Origin: JAFDVL01 sp963794955
Lineage (GTDB): Bacteria; Acidobacteriota; Blastocatellia; RBC074
Length of the DNA stretch: 64,000 bases
Reading direction: 5' to 3'
Assembly: GCA_963794955.1 (NCBI GenBank)
Contig: CAWCGF010000023.1
Span: 205,878-269,877, forward strand
This document shows, in pieces, positions 25,607 through 34,432 of this stretch (the stretch's first letter is position 1; every line of letters starts with the position of its first letter). The notes under the pieces were generated by a model. That model did no database searches. It had not been told where the DNA came from and saw nothing but the letters and a program-made list of their open reading frames with translations. Both the position numbers and the translations under genes were made by a program.

Positions 25607-25745
25607 CTCATGACTGTACTTGACGAGTGTCTCTTCGGGAACTTCCGCTGCCTTATCAGTAAACTGACGTAGGCCGGTGAGTGCATGCCCGCTCTGGCTT
25701 TCGCGCGAAAGCAGGCTCTTATCGGTGACTTAACTCTGACTGAAA
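25607..25745 (-). promoter_or_regulatory. Structured 5' leader upstream of the subtilase, candidate riboswitch aptamer (class unassigned)
   Basis: On the minus strand this leader contains a palindromic GCTTTCGCGCGAAAGC (25697-25712), an alternative 7-bp pairing GCCTGCT/AGCGGGC around it, and a second nested hairpin (CCGGCCT...AGGCAGCGG with inner TCAGTTTACTGA). It ends at the terminator described separately, the layout of a transcriptional riboswitch. The 3' part weakly recalls the c-di-GMP GEMM aptamer by eye, but the conserved core of that class is not present. Confidence 0.4.
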
Positions 25746-25936
25746 AGATCGGAATCACGGCTCGCCTGGTGGGGCCGAAAATTTACGCCCCGTCGAGCAG
25801 AATCTCTGTTGCGCGCATCTCTGCAATCGCAACAGGAAGATGCCAGACACTTTTCACAAAGAAATACTATGACGATGATAAGTATGGAGAAATTTGGGAT
25901 ATTTCGCATATTGCCTCTACCGACGGCAGTTTCGTC

Positions 25937-26122
25937 TTAGGACTTATTGGCGAAGAGTAGTCGCAGTTTCAAACCAACGACAAAGCCCAACACCCACCCC
26001 ACCAGAGCCGTGGCGTGTGGATAGTCTTTGCCTGCCACTTGATAGCCAAGGGCAAAGGCGACGAGCAAAGCAAAATATTTAACAGGAGGGAGAATAATGG
26101 ATTTATTTTGATTCAATTTCAT
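25937..26122 (-). CDS. Small two-helix membrane protein
   Basis: About 61 residues (MKLNQNKS...), two hydrophobic segments (KYFALLVAFALGYQVAG and ALVGWVLGFVVGLKL) joined by a short polar loop. It overlaps the end of the symporter gene by 20 bp, suggesting translational coupling. Not a recognised family; a small accessory subunit of the symporter is conceivable but unproven. Confidence 0.5.
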   Translation of the reverse strand: MKLNQNKSIILPPVKYFALLVAFALGYQVAGKDYPHATALVGWVLGFVVGLKLRLLFANKS

Positions 26123-27665
26123 GGCGTGTGACATTACGGAGGGGCAAGGATTTATCCCACTTTATAGTCAAACGCGACACGAGAGGCAACAAAATAATTC
26201 CAACCACGGTGGCCAGGGTTTTGAAAGGGAAAAGCATCACGCTGCCGTCATACCAATTTTGCGGCCCTCCCGGCAAGATTACGGCGAAGAGTTCAGGATA
26301 GGGAATGAAGTGAGGCAGATTCAGCAAAGGCTCGCCACCGCCGAGTCGCAACAGCAGAGAAACACAAAAAGCGGTGACGGAACCGATGCGGTTCACTTTC
26401 GGATCGAATAAAGCAAAAACCAGTTGGGGGAACAGCAAAACGAAAATCAGGTCGCTCGTAAAAAACCATAACGCCTGCACGCTTTGGACTTTAAAGGCCA
26501 TTATGGTTGCCGCCGCGCCCAGTAGAACAATCGCCATCCGCAACAGCCGTTTCATGTGCAGCACAGACAGATCCGGGCGCAACAAGCGATGACAAAAGTT
26601 CCAGGTAAACATTGAACCCGCCGAAAGGATCGAGGAACTAAAGCTCGAAGTAACCGCGCCGATAATCGCCCCCAGGCCAAGAATGCCCACCAACGGCGGC
26701 AGCACATACTGAAAAATCATGGGCAATGTTTGCGAGGGCTGTTCCTGCAACCGTGCGAGTAAATCCGGTGGCCAGGCATAGCGCAACGCGGTCACGCCCA
26801 GCAACAACGGCGGAACGGTGAATCCAATCGTCAGTAAACCCGCCAGGATCGAATGTTGTTGCGCCCGTTTCGGCGATTGACAGGACAATACACGCTGAAA
26901 ATAGCAATTCCAGGGAATCCCGCCAAACACCAACATCGCGCTGACATCCCACCAATTGATGATGGTTGGCGTCGTCCAAAAGCCTCCGATGCTTTGGAAG
27001 GGCGGAATCAGTCCCACCCGATCCGGGCGCGCAGCTTGATAGCTCAGCCACGCGTTACTTAATCCGCCCGAAGCTTCCAACATAAACGGCAAGGCGATGA
27101 GCAATCCCAGGGCTACCAACCCAAGCTGAAACGCATCGGTATAGGCGACTGACCACATCCCGCCCAACATCGTATAAGCAATTATGACAACGGCAGATAG
27201 CAGGATTGCTACACTCAATTTCATGCCAATCATCACGGCCAAAGTGGAACCGACGGCCACCAACAATTCTGCGCTCCAAAACACCTCGCCCAGCATCGCA
27301 GGGATGAACAACACAGCCGCCCATTGTTTCCCAAAGCGCGCCTCAAACGGATCAATTAAAGTCGTGAAGGCAAACTGCCGCATCTTCCTGGCGAAAAACA
27401 AACCGCCCAGAATTAAGCTAAGGCCAAAGCACAGCCCCCCTTGCACGCCTAAAGCCACACTTGATTTGTAGGTTCCTTCCGCCGTGCCCAACAGGTATCC
27501 GCCGTCCACCCACGTTGCTGTCATTGTAAACGTGGCGATCCACAATGGCATGGAGCGCCCGGCCAATATCATGTCCGTGGCCGTGCCATCTTTAACTTTA
27601 CGTGCCGCAAACCAACCAACCGTAAGAAAAATGGCATAGAGGATGATGACGGCTACGAGTGCCAT
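26103..27665 (-). CDS. Sodium:solute symporter, high-affinity choline transporter (CHT)-like
   Basis: 520 residues, about 13 membrane segments. It resembles the SLC5A7/CHT branch of the SSS family rather than proline or sugar carriers: TMTATWVDGGYLLGTAEGTY, SLILGGLFFARKMR, LIDPFEARFGKQ, GGMWSVAYTDAFQL, GGIPWNCYFQRVLS and FFTSDLIFVLLFPQL all match that branch closely by memory. It would import choline or a similar cation with Na+. It is the second gene after a radical SAM protein (14 bp gap) and overlaps a small membrane protein gene. With the phosphatidylcholine-synthase-like gene at 17.9 kb it suggests choline use for lipid synthesis. Substrate is inferred from similarity. Confidence 0.85.
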   Translation of the reverse strand: MALVAVIILYAIFLTVGWFAARKVKDGTATDMILAGRSMPLWIATFTMTATWVDGGYLLGTAEGTYKSSVALGVQGGLCFGLSLILGGLFFARKMRQFAFTTLIDPFEARFGKQWAAVLFIPAMLGEVFWSAELLVAVGSTLAVMIGMKLSVAILLSAVVIIAYTMLGGMWSVAYTDAFQLGLVALGLLIALPFMLEASGGLSNAWLSYQAARPDRVGLIPPFQSIGGFWTTPTIINWWDVSAMLVFGGIPWNCYFQRVLSCQSPKRAQQHSILAGLLTIGFTVPPLLLGVTALRYAWPPDLLARLQEQPSQTLPMIFQYVLPPLVGILGLGAIIGAVTSSFSSSILSAGSMFTWNFCHRLLRPDLSVLHMKRLLRMAIVLLGAAATIMAFKVQSVQALWFFTSDLIFVLLFPQLVFALFDPKVNRIGSVTAFCVSLLLRLGGGEPLLNLPHFIPYPELFAVILPGGPQNWYDGSVMLFPFKTLATVVGIILLPLVSRLTIKWDKSLPLRNVTRHEIESK

Positions 27666-27679
27666 AGAAAAATGATTGA

Positions 27680-28789
27680 TTAAGGTTCCTGGCTGTATTT
27701 AATGAAGCTCGGACGGTGTTGGACAATGCGCGCTTCACTGCCGCACAAACAATTCGGGCATTTCACCTCAAACGCGTCCCGACAGGCCTGTTTGTGTGAT
27801 TGATTGTAAAGAATATCTTTGAGCCGCGTTTGATGCAGATTGCCCAGCGGGAACGTCGTATCGCACAGTTGCACTGTGCCGTCTGCGCCCACCCAGATCA
27901 GCGTGTATGACAAGCAAGGCATCTTCATTTGCTCTTGCCGCAGCAACCAATCCGGCAAAGAGCGCAAGTACGGTTCGCCGTGCCAAAAACGATCAGGATC
28001 AGAACGCTTCAATCGAATAAGTTCTTCTACAATTGTAGCCAGCAGTTCATCGTCCCCCGCGCGAAATGGCAACTCAGCTTCCGGGCCATCATTGAAAAAT
28101 GGCAGCGTATACGAAACCGGATCAATGTGAAAAATCATCTTGAAACGTTGCGAGAATTCCCAGGCGGCGCGTAAGGCTTCAAGATTACAGGTAGGCCGCA
28201 TCAAGACCCAATTCAATTGCAGGTTCACTTCCGGGCCGTAGTTCGAGCGAACATACGTCAAGCTCTCTTCCAGTTTTTTGAAATGTCCTGGTCGTTGCGT
28301 ATAGCCGTTGTAATGCTCACCCACGCCATAAAAGCCCATGGAAACGAACCGCAGCCCCGCTGCATAAAGCTGGTCAAACCGCGCTTTCAACAGCGTGCCG
28401 TTGGAAGTCACATATACATCAAACCCGAGCCGTTTGGCATACGCGATCATATCAGGCAGATGGGGATGCAGTAGCGGTTCGCCGCCAAAAAACCGAGCCG
28501 TCGAAACGCCCGCCGCACGCGCATCGTCCAGCGCGCCCTTGATCACTTCCAACGGCAACATCACACCGCCCATAAAGCCATTGTTGGGATAGTTGCAGCC
28601 TTTGCAACCCAAATTGCATTTCGCGGTAATCGCGATGGTGATTTGGCGTGTCGCAGGTTGCAGCATTGCTGGATATGCTTCGACAATGGCGTGATACGCG
28701 CGTGAGGCTTGTAGGACACTGGCTTTGGCAACAGACTTCAACTGTGGGCGCTGGTCTAAATACTCAATCACGGAACTACGCATAGTCAT
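27680..28789 (-). CDS. Radical SAM protein with SPASM-like C-terminal domain
   Basis: 369 residues. The [4Fe-4S]/SAM motif CNLGCKGCNYP lies near residue 55. The fold continues with FFGGEPLLHPHL (SAM-contacting GGEP) and VYVTSNGTLL. A C-terminal cluster-binding region has CLSYTLIWVGADGTVQLCD and CPNCLCGSEA, as in SPASM/twitch proteins. Such enzymes mature peptides or modify lipids and cofactors (HpnH-type members also show the GGEP layout). No precursor peptide gene was spotted nearby. GAGGAGG lies 10 bp before the ATG. It is the first gene of the unit with the choline-type symporter; substrate unknown. Confidence 0.88.
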   Translation of the reverse strand: MTMRSSVIEYLDQRPQLKSVAKASVLQASRAYHAIVEAYPAMLQPATRQITIAITAKCNLGCKGCNYPNNGFMGGVMLPLEVIKGALDDARAAGVSTARFFGGEPLLHPHLPDMIAYAKRLGFDVYVTSNGTLLKARFDQLYAAGLRFVSMGFYGVGEHYNGYTQRPGHFKKLEESLTYVRSNYGPEVNLQLNWVLMRPTCNLEALRAAWEFSQRFKMIFHIDPVSYTLPFFNDGPEAELPFRAGDDELLATIVEELIRLKRSDPDRFWHGEPYLRSLPDWLLRQEQMKMPCLSYTLIWVGADGTVQLCDTTFPLGNLHQTRLKDILYNQSHKQACRDAFEVKCPNCLCGSEARIVQHRPSFIKYSQEP

Positions 28790-29014
28790 ACGGGGCGTGC
28801 CTCCTCATCTGAGTTAGTACAACGTTAAGACAATATGCCGGCTCGAAAAATAGGCTGAACAACTTGATCAAGGACGTAAAGCGTTTATAGGTTTAACTAT
28901 AGGTTTAGGCTAACTGCCAACAACAACGATCCATCCTCAATTGGGCGAGACTCTAACATAGCGACGGAATGTTTGTCGAATTGGGCTGAGGACTTATTCC
29001 TGTCGTGTGGGGGC

Positions 29015-29047
29015 AAAAAGTGAAGCCGATTCCTCACGGCTTCACTT
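29015..29047 (-). terminator. Intrinsic terminator after the DUF2171 gene
   Basis: An 11-bp perfect stem (AAGTGAAGCCG / CGGCTTCACTT at 29018-29028 and 29037-29047) followed on the minus strand by TTTTT. It lies about 70 bp past the DUF2171 stop. Confidence 0.8.
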
Positions 29048-29118
29048 GTGCCATTTTAGGGGATCAGGCAGCATTGGGATGGCGTTTATCGTGACGCACC
29101 ACCACCACTAGCTTGCCA

Positions 29119-29337
29119 CTATTGCCGTGCTTGCTCAGCGGTCACATTGAGACGAACGATGTCTTTGTTCGAGAGTATCAATCTGACCATCGAGATGGAA
29201 TGATGCTGCCCGCCGGAAGTCGGCTTGCTCTTTGTCAAAATAATCTTGTTACCTTTGACTCCATCTACAGTCCATACGTGTTGCCCATCGGAGCCGATAA
29301 CTTTCATATGCTCTTTAATTTGCGATGCATTTTTCAT
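29119..29337 (-). CDS. DUF2171 family protein
   Basis: 72 residues, soluble. The family signature is clear: IKEHMKVIGSDGQHVWTVDG, then KIILTKSKPTSGGQHHSI. This is a PRC-barrel-like small domain common in soil bacteria, often next to general stress genes; no activity is known. The C-terminal strand has drifted from the family consensus (MVRLILSNKDIVRLN). It is followed by a clear terminator. Confidence 0.8.
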   Translation of the reverse strand: MKNASQIKEHMKVIGSDGQHVWTVDGVKGNKIILTKSKPTSGGQHHSISMVRLILSNKDIVRLNVTAEQARQ

Positions 29338-29501
29338 AAAAATCTTCCTTCCTTTGGATAAATTCCTAAGCCAATAATTTTGCTCATTAATAGTTGGTCA
29401 CCGCTTGAGCACCCCGTTAGATAGCAGCCTTGCCATCCAGTAATAGCAAGCTTGATTAGGCCTTGTTTGGTTCCCCATCTACCTCCTTACACAAACTCGA
29501 T

Positions 29502-29954
29502 TCATCTAGCTGCTTCGACTTTCCCACCTCGCCCCTCAAGCAAGTTTCTGATTGACGCCAGAGCATCTTCCAAGCCCCGCTGAATGGTGCGATCCCGATC
29601 TCCGGTTTGCTGCTCAAATTGTTTGGTTTGATGGGCGTGTGGTTCAAACCACAAATGAACGATGACCAAAGCATCGTCCTCGCCATCAGGCTGTACTTCT
29701 AACCAACCTTGATAGTTGTTTTCTCCATCTGACCCCCACTCCATCCGTCGTGCTTCCTGATCCACTTTAAAAAATCCATCATTGTCGTACTGATGACCTT
29801 CTGCTTCTCCCTGCACCTGAATCCGCTCGCCCGCCTGTAGTCTTGCTTGACGAACAGTCGGCAAATACTTCGGCAAATTCTTGAAGTCTGATACAAAAGC
29901 AAACACTTGGTCAGCAGATGCCTGGACGCGCTGAGAATGATGATACTCACTCAT
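29502..29954 (-). CDS. SRPBCC family (START-like) protein
   Basis: 150 residues, cytoplasmic. The N-terminus MSEYHHSQRVQASADQVFAF and SDFKNLPKYLPTVRQA are typical of the SRPBCC/polyketide-cyclase-like ligand-binding fold, and the C-terminal helix (about 118-143) closes the cavity. The ligand is unknown. The C-terminal residues are basic and Gly-rich. Neighbouring DUF2171 on the same strand suggests a small stress-related unit, which is inference. Confidence 0.8.
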   Translation of the reverse strand: MSEYHHSQRVQASADQVFAFVSDFKNLPKYLPTVRQARLQAGERIQVQGEAEGHQYDNDGFFKVDQEARRMEWGSDGENNYQGWLEVQPDGEDDALVIVHLWFEPHAHQTKQFEQQTGDRDRTIQRGLEDALASIRNLLEGRGGKVEAAR

Positions 29955-30126
29955 ATAAACTCCTTCGTTAGTTAGCCAATTTTTGGCTGAAGCAGTTAGA
30001 GCAAGCTTTATGCCCAGTAGTGTAAGGGACGGCTGGTAACCGATTTTTATCGGCTAGAGGAAAAAGTAAAATGGCAGGAACAAACGGGATAGATAAGAAT
30101 TTAAAGGAGTGGAGATAAGAATATCA

Positions 30127-30164
30127 GTGATGGACGAGAGACATTGCCGTTTCTCGCCCATCAC
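30127..30164 (-). terminator. Hairpin downstream of the dehydratase gene
   Basis: On the minus strand a 13-bp stem with one G-U pair (30152-30164 with 30127-30139) and a 12-base loop lies about 80 bp past the dehydratase stop. The following sequence is only moderately T-rich, so termination strength is uncertain. Confidence 0.5.
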
Positions 30165-30245
30165 CCGATGGTAACTTTTACAGGTGAGCCAAAGGTACGT
30201 TTTTTCGTGTTATGTCCGTTCCCGAAACGTTAGAGATAAGGACAA

Positions 30246-31967
30246 CTAATGGGAATCGCGCGTCACGACAGTTCCACTCTTGCCGACCAGAAAATCCAGA
30301 TCCGCTCCTTTGTCCGCGCCCAGTACATGTTCAATATAAAGTTTGTAGTAACCGCGCTCTGCAGGTGGCAAAGTCGGTTGCCAGGTTGCACGGCGGTGCG
30401 CCAGTTCCGTATCGGTTACATCCAAATGCAGCCGACGCGTTTCGACATCCAATTCGATAAAATCGCCGCTCTGCACCAGCGCCAGATTACCGCCAGCCGC
30501 CGCTTCGGGTGAAACATGTAAGACCACCGTGCCGTAAGCCGTACCGCTCATGCGCGCATCCGAAATACGAATCATATCGGTTATGCCTTTACGCAAAACT
30601 TTCGGCGGCAGCGGCATATTGCCGACTTCCGGCATGCCGGGGTAGCCTTTCGGGCCGCAATTCTTCAGCACGAGAATACACGATTCATCCACATCGAGAT
30701 TTTCGTCATCAATACGTTCGTGAAAGTCTTCGATGTTCTCAAAAACCACAGCGCGTCCCCGATGCTTCATCAATTCCGGCGTCGCCGCAGAAGGCTTAAT
30801 CACTGCGCCATTCGCACAAAGATTGCCATGCAAAATCGCAATGCCGCCTTCGGGTTTGAACGGATTATCGAATGGAAAGATCACCTCGCGATTAAAGCAT
30901 TCGGCATCTTGCACGTTTTCGCCGATGGTTTTGCCATTCACAGTCAGCGCATCTTTATGAATCAGATTGCCAAGTTCACGGATGATAACGGGCAAGCCGC
31001 CCGCGTAATAAAAATCTTCCATCAAGTATTGGCCGGACGGCATCAGATTGAGCAGGCACGGGATTTCCTGCCCTAACTTGTCCCAATCTTCGAGCGAGAA
31101 TTCCACGCCAATGCGTCCGGCAAGGGCGAGCAAATGAATCACGGCATTGGTCGAACCGCCAATCGCGCCGTTGACGCGCACAGCGTTTTCAAAGGCTTCC
31201 CGCGTGAGAATCTTCGAGATCGTCAAATCTTCATGCACCATTTCAACGATGCGTCGTCCGGCATTATGCGCGAGTGCATACCGCCGCGAATCCACCGCAG
31301 GAATAGCTGCATTCGTTGGCAAGCCCATGCCCAAGGCTTCGACCATGCTGGCCATCGTCGAGGCTGTCCCCATCGTCATGCAATGCCCGGCAGAACGGCT
31401 CATACAGGCTTCGGCGGAAAAGAACTCTTCTGCAGTCATGCGACCGCCGCGCATCTCTTCGCTAAACTGCCAAACTGCAGTGCCAGAGCCAATATCGGTG
31501 CCACGATATTTGCCATTGAGCATCGGGCCGCCACTCACGAAAATGGCTGGCACATCGCAACTTGCCGCGCCCATTAATAACGCTGGCGTCGTCTTATCAC
31601 AGCCACCCAGCAAAACAACCCCGTCAAGTGGATTCGCGCGGATGGATTCTTCTACATCCATGCTCGCAAGGTTGCGAAACAGCATTGCGGTAGGCCGCAT
31701 CAATGTTTCGCCAGTCGAAGTCACGGGGAATTCCAACGGAAAGCCGCCCATTTCCCACACGCCGCGTTTGACGCGTTCAGCGATGTCGCGTAAGTGCGCG
31801 TTGCAGGGCGTAAGCTCTGACCATGTGTTGCATATCCCAATGACCGGACGCCCATCGAACACGTGATCGGGCACGCCCTGATTTTTCATCCAGCTTCGAT
31901 AAATGAAGCCAGCTTTGTCCATTTTGCCAAACCAGTCTTGGCTGCGAAGTTTCTTCTTCTCTGACAT
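30246..31967 (-). CDS. IlvD/Edd family sugar-acid dehydratase (L-arabinonate dehydratase-like)
   Basis: 573 residues, full length. The Fe-S ligands lie in CNTWSELTPC, GGCDKTTPALL and ACMSRSAGHCMTMGTASTM, and the C-terminal landmarks KNCGPKGYPGMPEVGNM and RISDARMSGTAYGTV are intact. The N-terminus (KLRSQDWFG) and the C-terminus (VVTRDSH) match the sugar-acid dehydratase branch (arabinonate/xylonate) better than dihydroxy-acid dehydratase of branched-chain synthesis. It removes water from an aldonic acid to give a 2-keto-3-deoxy acid. No other sugar-oxidation gene is adjacent, so the exact substrate is open. Confidence 0.85.
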   Translation of the reverse strand: MSEKKKLRSQDWFGKMDKAGFIYRSWMKNQGVPDHVFDGRPVIGICNTWSELTPCNAHLRDIAERVKRGVWEMGGFPLEFPVTSTGETLMRPTAMLFRNLASMDVEESIRANPLDGVVLLGGCDKTTPALLMGAASCDVPAIFVSGGPMLNGKYRGTDIGSGTAVWQFSEEMRGGRMTAEEFFSAEACMSRSAGHCMTMGTASTMASMVEALGMGLPTNAAIPAVDSRRYALAHNAGRRIVEMVHEDLTISKILTREAFENAVRVNGAIGGSTNAVIHLLALAGRIGVEFSLEDWDKLGQEIPCLLNLMPSGQYLMEDFYYAGGLPVIIRELGNLIHKDALTVNGKTIGENVQDAECFNREVIFPFDNPFKPEGGIAILHGNLCANGAVIKPSAATPELMKHRGRAVVFENIEDFHERIDDENLDVDESCILVLKNCGPKGYPGMPEVGNMPLPPKVLRKGITDMIRISDARMSGTAYGTVVLHVSPEAAAGGNLALVQSGDFIELDVETRRLHLDVTDTELAHRRATWQPTLPPAERGYYKLYIEHVLGADKGADLDFLVGKSGTVVTRDSH

Positions 31968-32262
31968 TGAATAACCTTTCTAATCTTTCTAATGATGAAT
32001 TCGTGGAACGCCGCTATCTTGCCTCAGGGCCGACCGAGTTGGCAACCAATCAGAGAGGGAGAGAGGGAGACAATTCTGTGCCCCTCTCCGCTTCTCCCCC
32101 ACTCCGCTTCTTCGTGGGAAGCCACATTCTGTTTCCGCTGTCATCCCTGACAGACGCTGTTGTGTCTCCTGTATTTGCATTTGCCTGATTCACCGATACT
32201 GCCCCGCGATGACGAACGAAGCGTGCAGTCAACTCAAAGATCAAAGAAGGCCGATAAAGGTT

Positions 32263-33024
32263 ATGCACACCATCCGCTGTACGCTGTTCGTCATCGCCGT
32301 GCTGGCATTGGTGATCGAAGTGCGCTGCGACAGCTTAATGAAACAGCAACGCATTGAAAATCCCACCGGCTTGCACAAATTTTATGAATCGTTGCGCCAA
32401 CCTGACGCATTCACACGCATCATTCACTATGGCGATTCACATGTTGCGGCTGATTGGTTGACAGGCAAACTGCGGCGCAATTTTTACCGCGATTTCGAGC
32501 CAGCATTTGTGGCGTACGAAGCGAAAGGCGTTAACGGCGCACGCGCGGTCAAACCGCTCGGATGGAATTGGGAAGCCGTGTCAGAAAGCTTTGCTGAGCA
32601 TGAACCAGCTCTGATCGTCATAGCCTACGGCACAAACGAAGCTGGCGATGCAGACTTGAATTTGGTTGAGTACAAAGCCAATTTCGAGGAACTATTGCAA
32701 CGTTTCAAAGCCGCTGCGCCCGCCGCATCATTGTTGGTTATCGCGCCGCCAGATCGCGCTCGGTTCAAGCATGGCAAATGGCGCTCGATCCCGCTTTTAC
32801 CAGCGCTGATTGCCACGCAACGGGAGGCCGCGCTGGCCGAAGGCGCGGCCTTCTGGAATCAATTTGCCGCTATGGGCGGCGCAGGTTCGGTAAATCGTTG
32901 GGCGCATCTGACGCCCAAACTTGCCCAAAAAGATCGCGCGCATTTGACGTTGGCGGGTTACGAATTGATCGCCGATTCGTTGTACGCCGAACTGCTGCAC
33001 GAATACAAAATCCATAAAGAGTAA
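32263..33024 (+). CDS. SGNH/GDSL hydrolase-like protein, membrane-anchored
   Basis: About 253 residues from the Met that begins a signal-anchor (CTLFVIAVLALVIEV); an upstream in-frame Met at 32209 adds a hydrophilic stretch and is less likely. SGNH blocks are visible: HYGDSHVAAD (nucleophile Ser), VIAYGTNEAGD (Asn block) and KDRAHLTLAGY (Asp/His pair). These proteins carry out O-acyl transfer or removal on extracellular glycans. It is the first gene of a cluster with an MBOAT acyltransferase, another SGNH protein, an acyl carrier protein and a KAS III enzyme, so it likely handles the acyl group outside the membrane. Confidence 0.82.
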   Translation: MHTIRCTLFVIAVLALVIEVRCDSLMKQQRIENPTGLHKFYESLRQPDAFTRIIHYGDSHVAADWLTGKLRRNFYRDFEPAFVAYEAKGVNGARAVKPLGWNWEAVSESFAEHEPALIVIAYGTNEAGDADLNLVEYKANFEELLQRFKAAAPAASLLVIAPPDRARFKHGKWRSIPLLPALIATQREAALAEGAAFWNQFAAMGGAGSVNRWAHLTPKLAQKDRAHLTLAGYELIADSLYAELLHEYKIHKE

Positions 33025-33061
33025 GGATGGACGCGCCTGCGCACCTAAGGAATCAGGAGTT

Positions 33062-34430
33062 ATGCAATTCACCAGCACAACCTATTTCATCTTTTTGATC
33101 GTCGTTTTCTTTGCCTTCTGGCTCACAAAACCGAAATGGCGAATCGGATTATTACTGCTGGCCAGCGGCTGCTTTTATCTGCAAACAGGCATTTTGCCTA
33201 TGATTTTATTGGCTGCGATTGCAATCTCAGATTTTTTCCTGGCGCGCTCCATCCATCGCAGCCAACAACCGCGCACGCGCAAACTGTTGCTCTTCACTTC
33301 CCTGTTCGTTGATGTCGGCATGCTGTGCTTTTTCAAGTATGCGGGATTCTTTGCGCTGCACGTTATTGTGCCGTTGGGCTTGTCGTTCTTTATCTTTCAA
33401 TCCATCGCCTACGTGGTAGACGTGTATCGCAAGACGACTGAGCCGACGCGCAACCTGCTGGAATATAGCGCGTTCCTCTCGTTTTTCCCCAGCCTCGTCG
33501 CCGGGCCAATCAATCGAGCACAGCAGTTGTTGCCACAGCTTCGCAACAGTGAGCCATTGACCGCCGAGCAAGGCGGACAGGCGTTGTTTCTGATCGCGCT
33601 GGGCCTTATCAAAAAGATTGCGGTTGCCGATTACCTGCGCACGAATTTTGTAGACCGCGTTTTTGACTTCCCGGAACGGTTTTCTTCGCTCGAAATGCTC
33701 GCCGCGATTTACGGCTATGCGATACAGATTTACGCGGATTTTTCGGGCTACAGCGACATTGCGATTGGCTCGGCGTTGTTGTTGGGAATTGCGCTGCCAA
33801 TGAATTTTAATGCGCCGTATCGGGCGCTGGACTTGCCGGAGTTTTGGCGACGTTGGCACATCACGCTTTCGACGTGGCTGCGCGATTACGTGTTCTTTTC
33901 GCTCGCCAGCTTGCGCAAACGCAGCACGGCGCTGCTGTACATCGGGTTGATCATCACAATGCTGATCGGCGGCGTGTGGCACGGCGCGGCGTGGACATTT
34001 GTCGTGTGGGGCTTGTTGCACGGCGTCGGCTTAGCGGTGGTGCGTGGCGTAGAAATGTTGCGCAAACGCTGTGGTTGGCCAGCAGCCAAGGCCATGTGGG
34101 GCAACGCGGGCGCGGCGGCGCTGACATTTCACTTCGTTTGCCTGACATGGATTTTCTTTCGCGCTGACAGCTTTCCGCAAGCCTTTGCCGTGTTCCGTTC
34201 GCTCGGTTCCTTTACGATGAACACTGAAAACCTGCCGCTACCAATCATCTTCCTCATCGTGCTGACCTTCGCTGCGCAATGGTTGCCAGACAATTGGGGG
34301 AACCAAGTACAACGCGGGTTTGTCTGGCTTCCGGCTCCCGGCGCAGGCGGTGTTATTGGCCGGTTTGGCGATGGGGTTGTACTTGATTGCGAGCAGCGAT
34401 GTCGTGCCGTTTATTTATGCGAGGTTTTAG
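33062..34430 (+). CDS. MBOAT family O-acyltransferase (AlgI/DltB-like), apparent frameshift near the 3' end
   Basis: About 455 residues, polytopic. It has the AlgI/DltB pattern: PLGLSFFIFQSIAYVVDVYR, FPSLVAGPINRA, ADFSGYSDIAIG, PEFWRRWHITLSTWLRDYVF and the catalytic His in LIGGVWHGAAWTFVVWG. The uninterrupted frame runs on into the next gene, but the expected MBOAT ending (AMGLYLIASSDVVPFIYARF, stop at 34428) is encoded one base out of frame after about 34340. One base too many in the CCC there explains it. MBOAT proteins pass an acyl group from a cytoplasmic donor across the membrane; the carrier protein encoded downstream is the likely donor. Sequencing error or recent mutation cannot be separated here. 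Confidence 0.85.
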
Positions 34431-34432
34431 CT

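Noticed and set aside
25685..25960. A 91-residue plus-strand open frame
   Set aside because: It is antisense to the structured subtilase leader, has no ribosome binding site and no recognisable protein features.
29015..29047. Hairpin considered as a riboswitch element
   Set aside because: It lies downstream of a stop codon with a T-run on the minus strand, so a simple terminator explains it.
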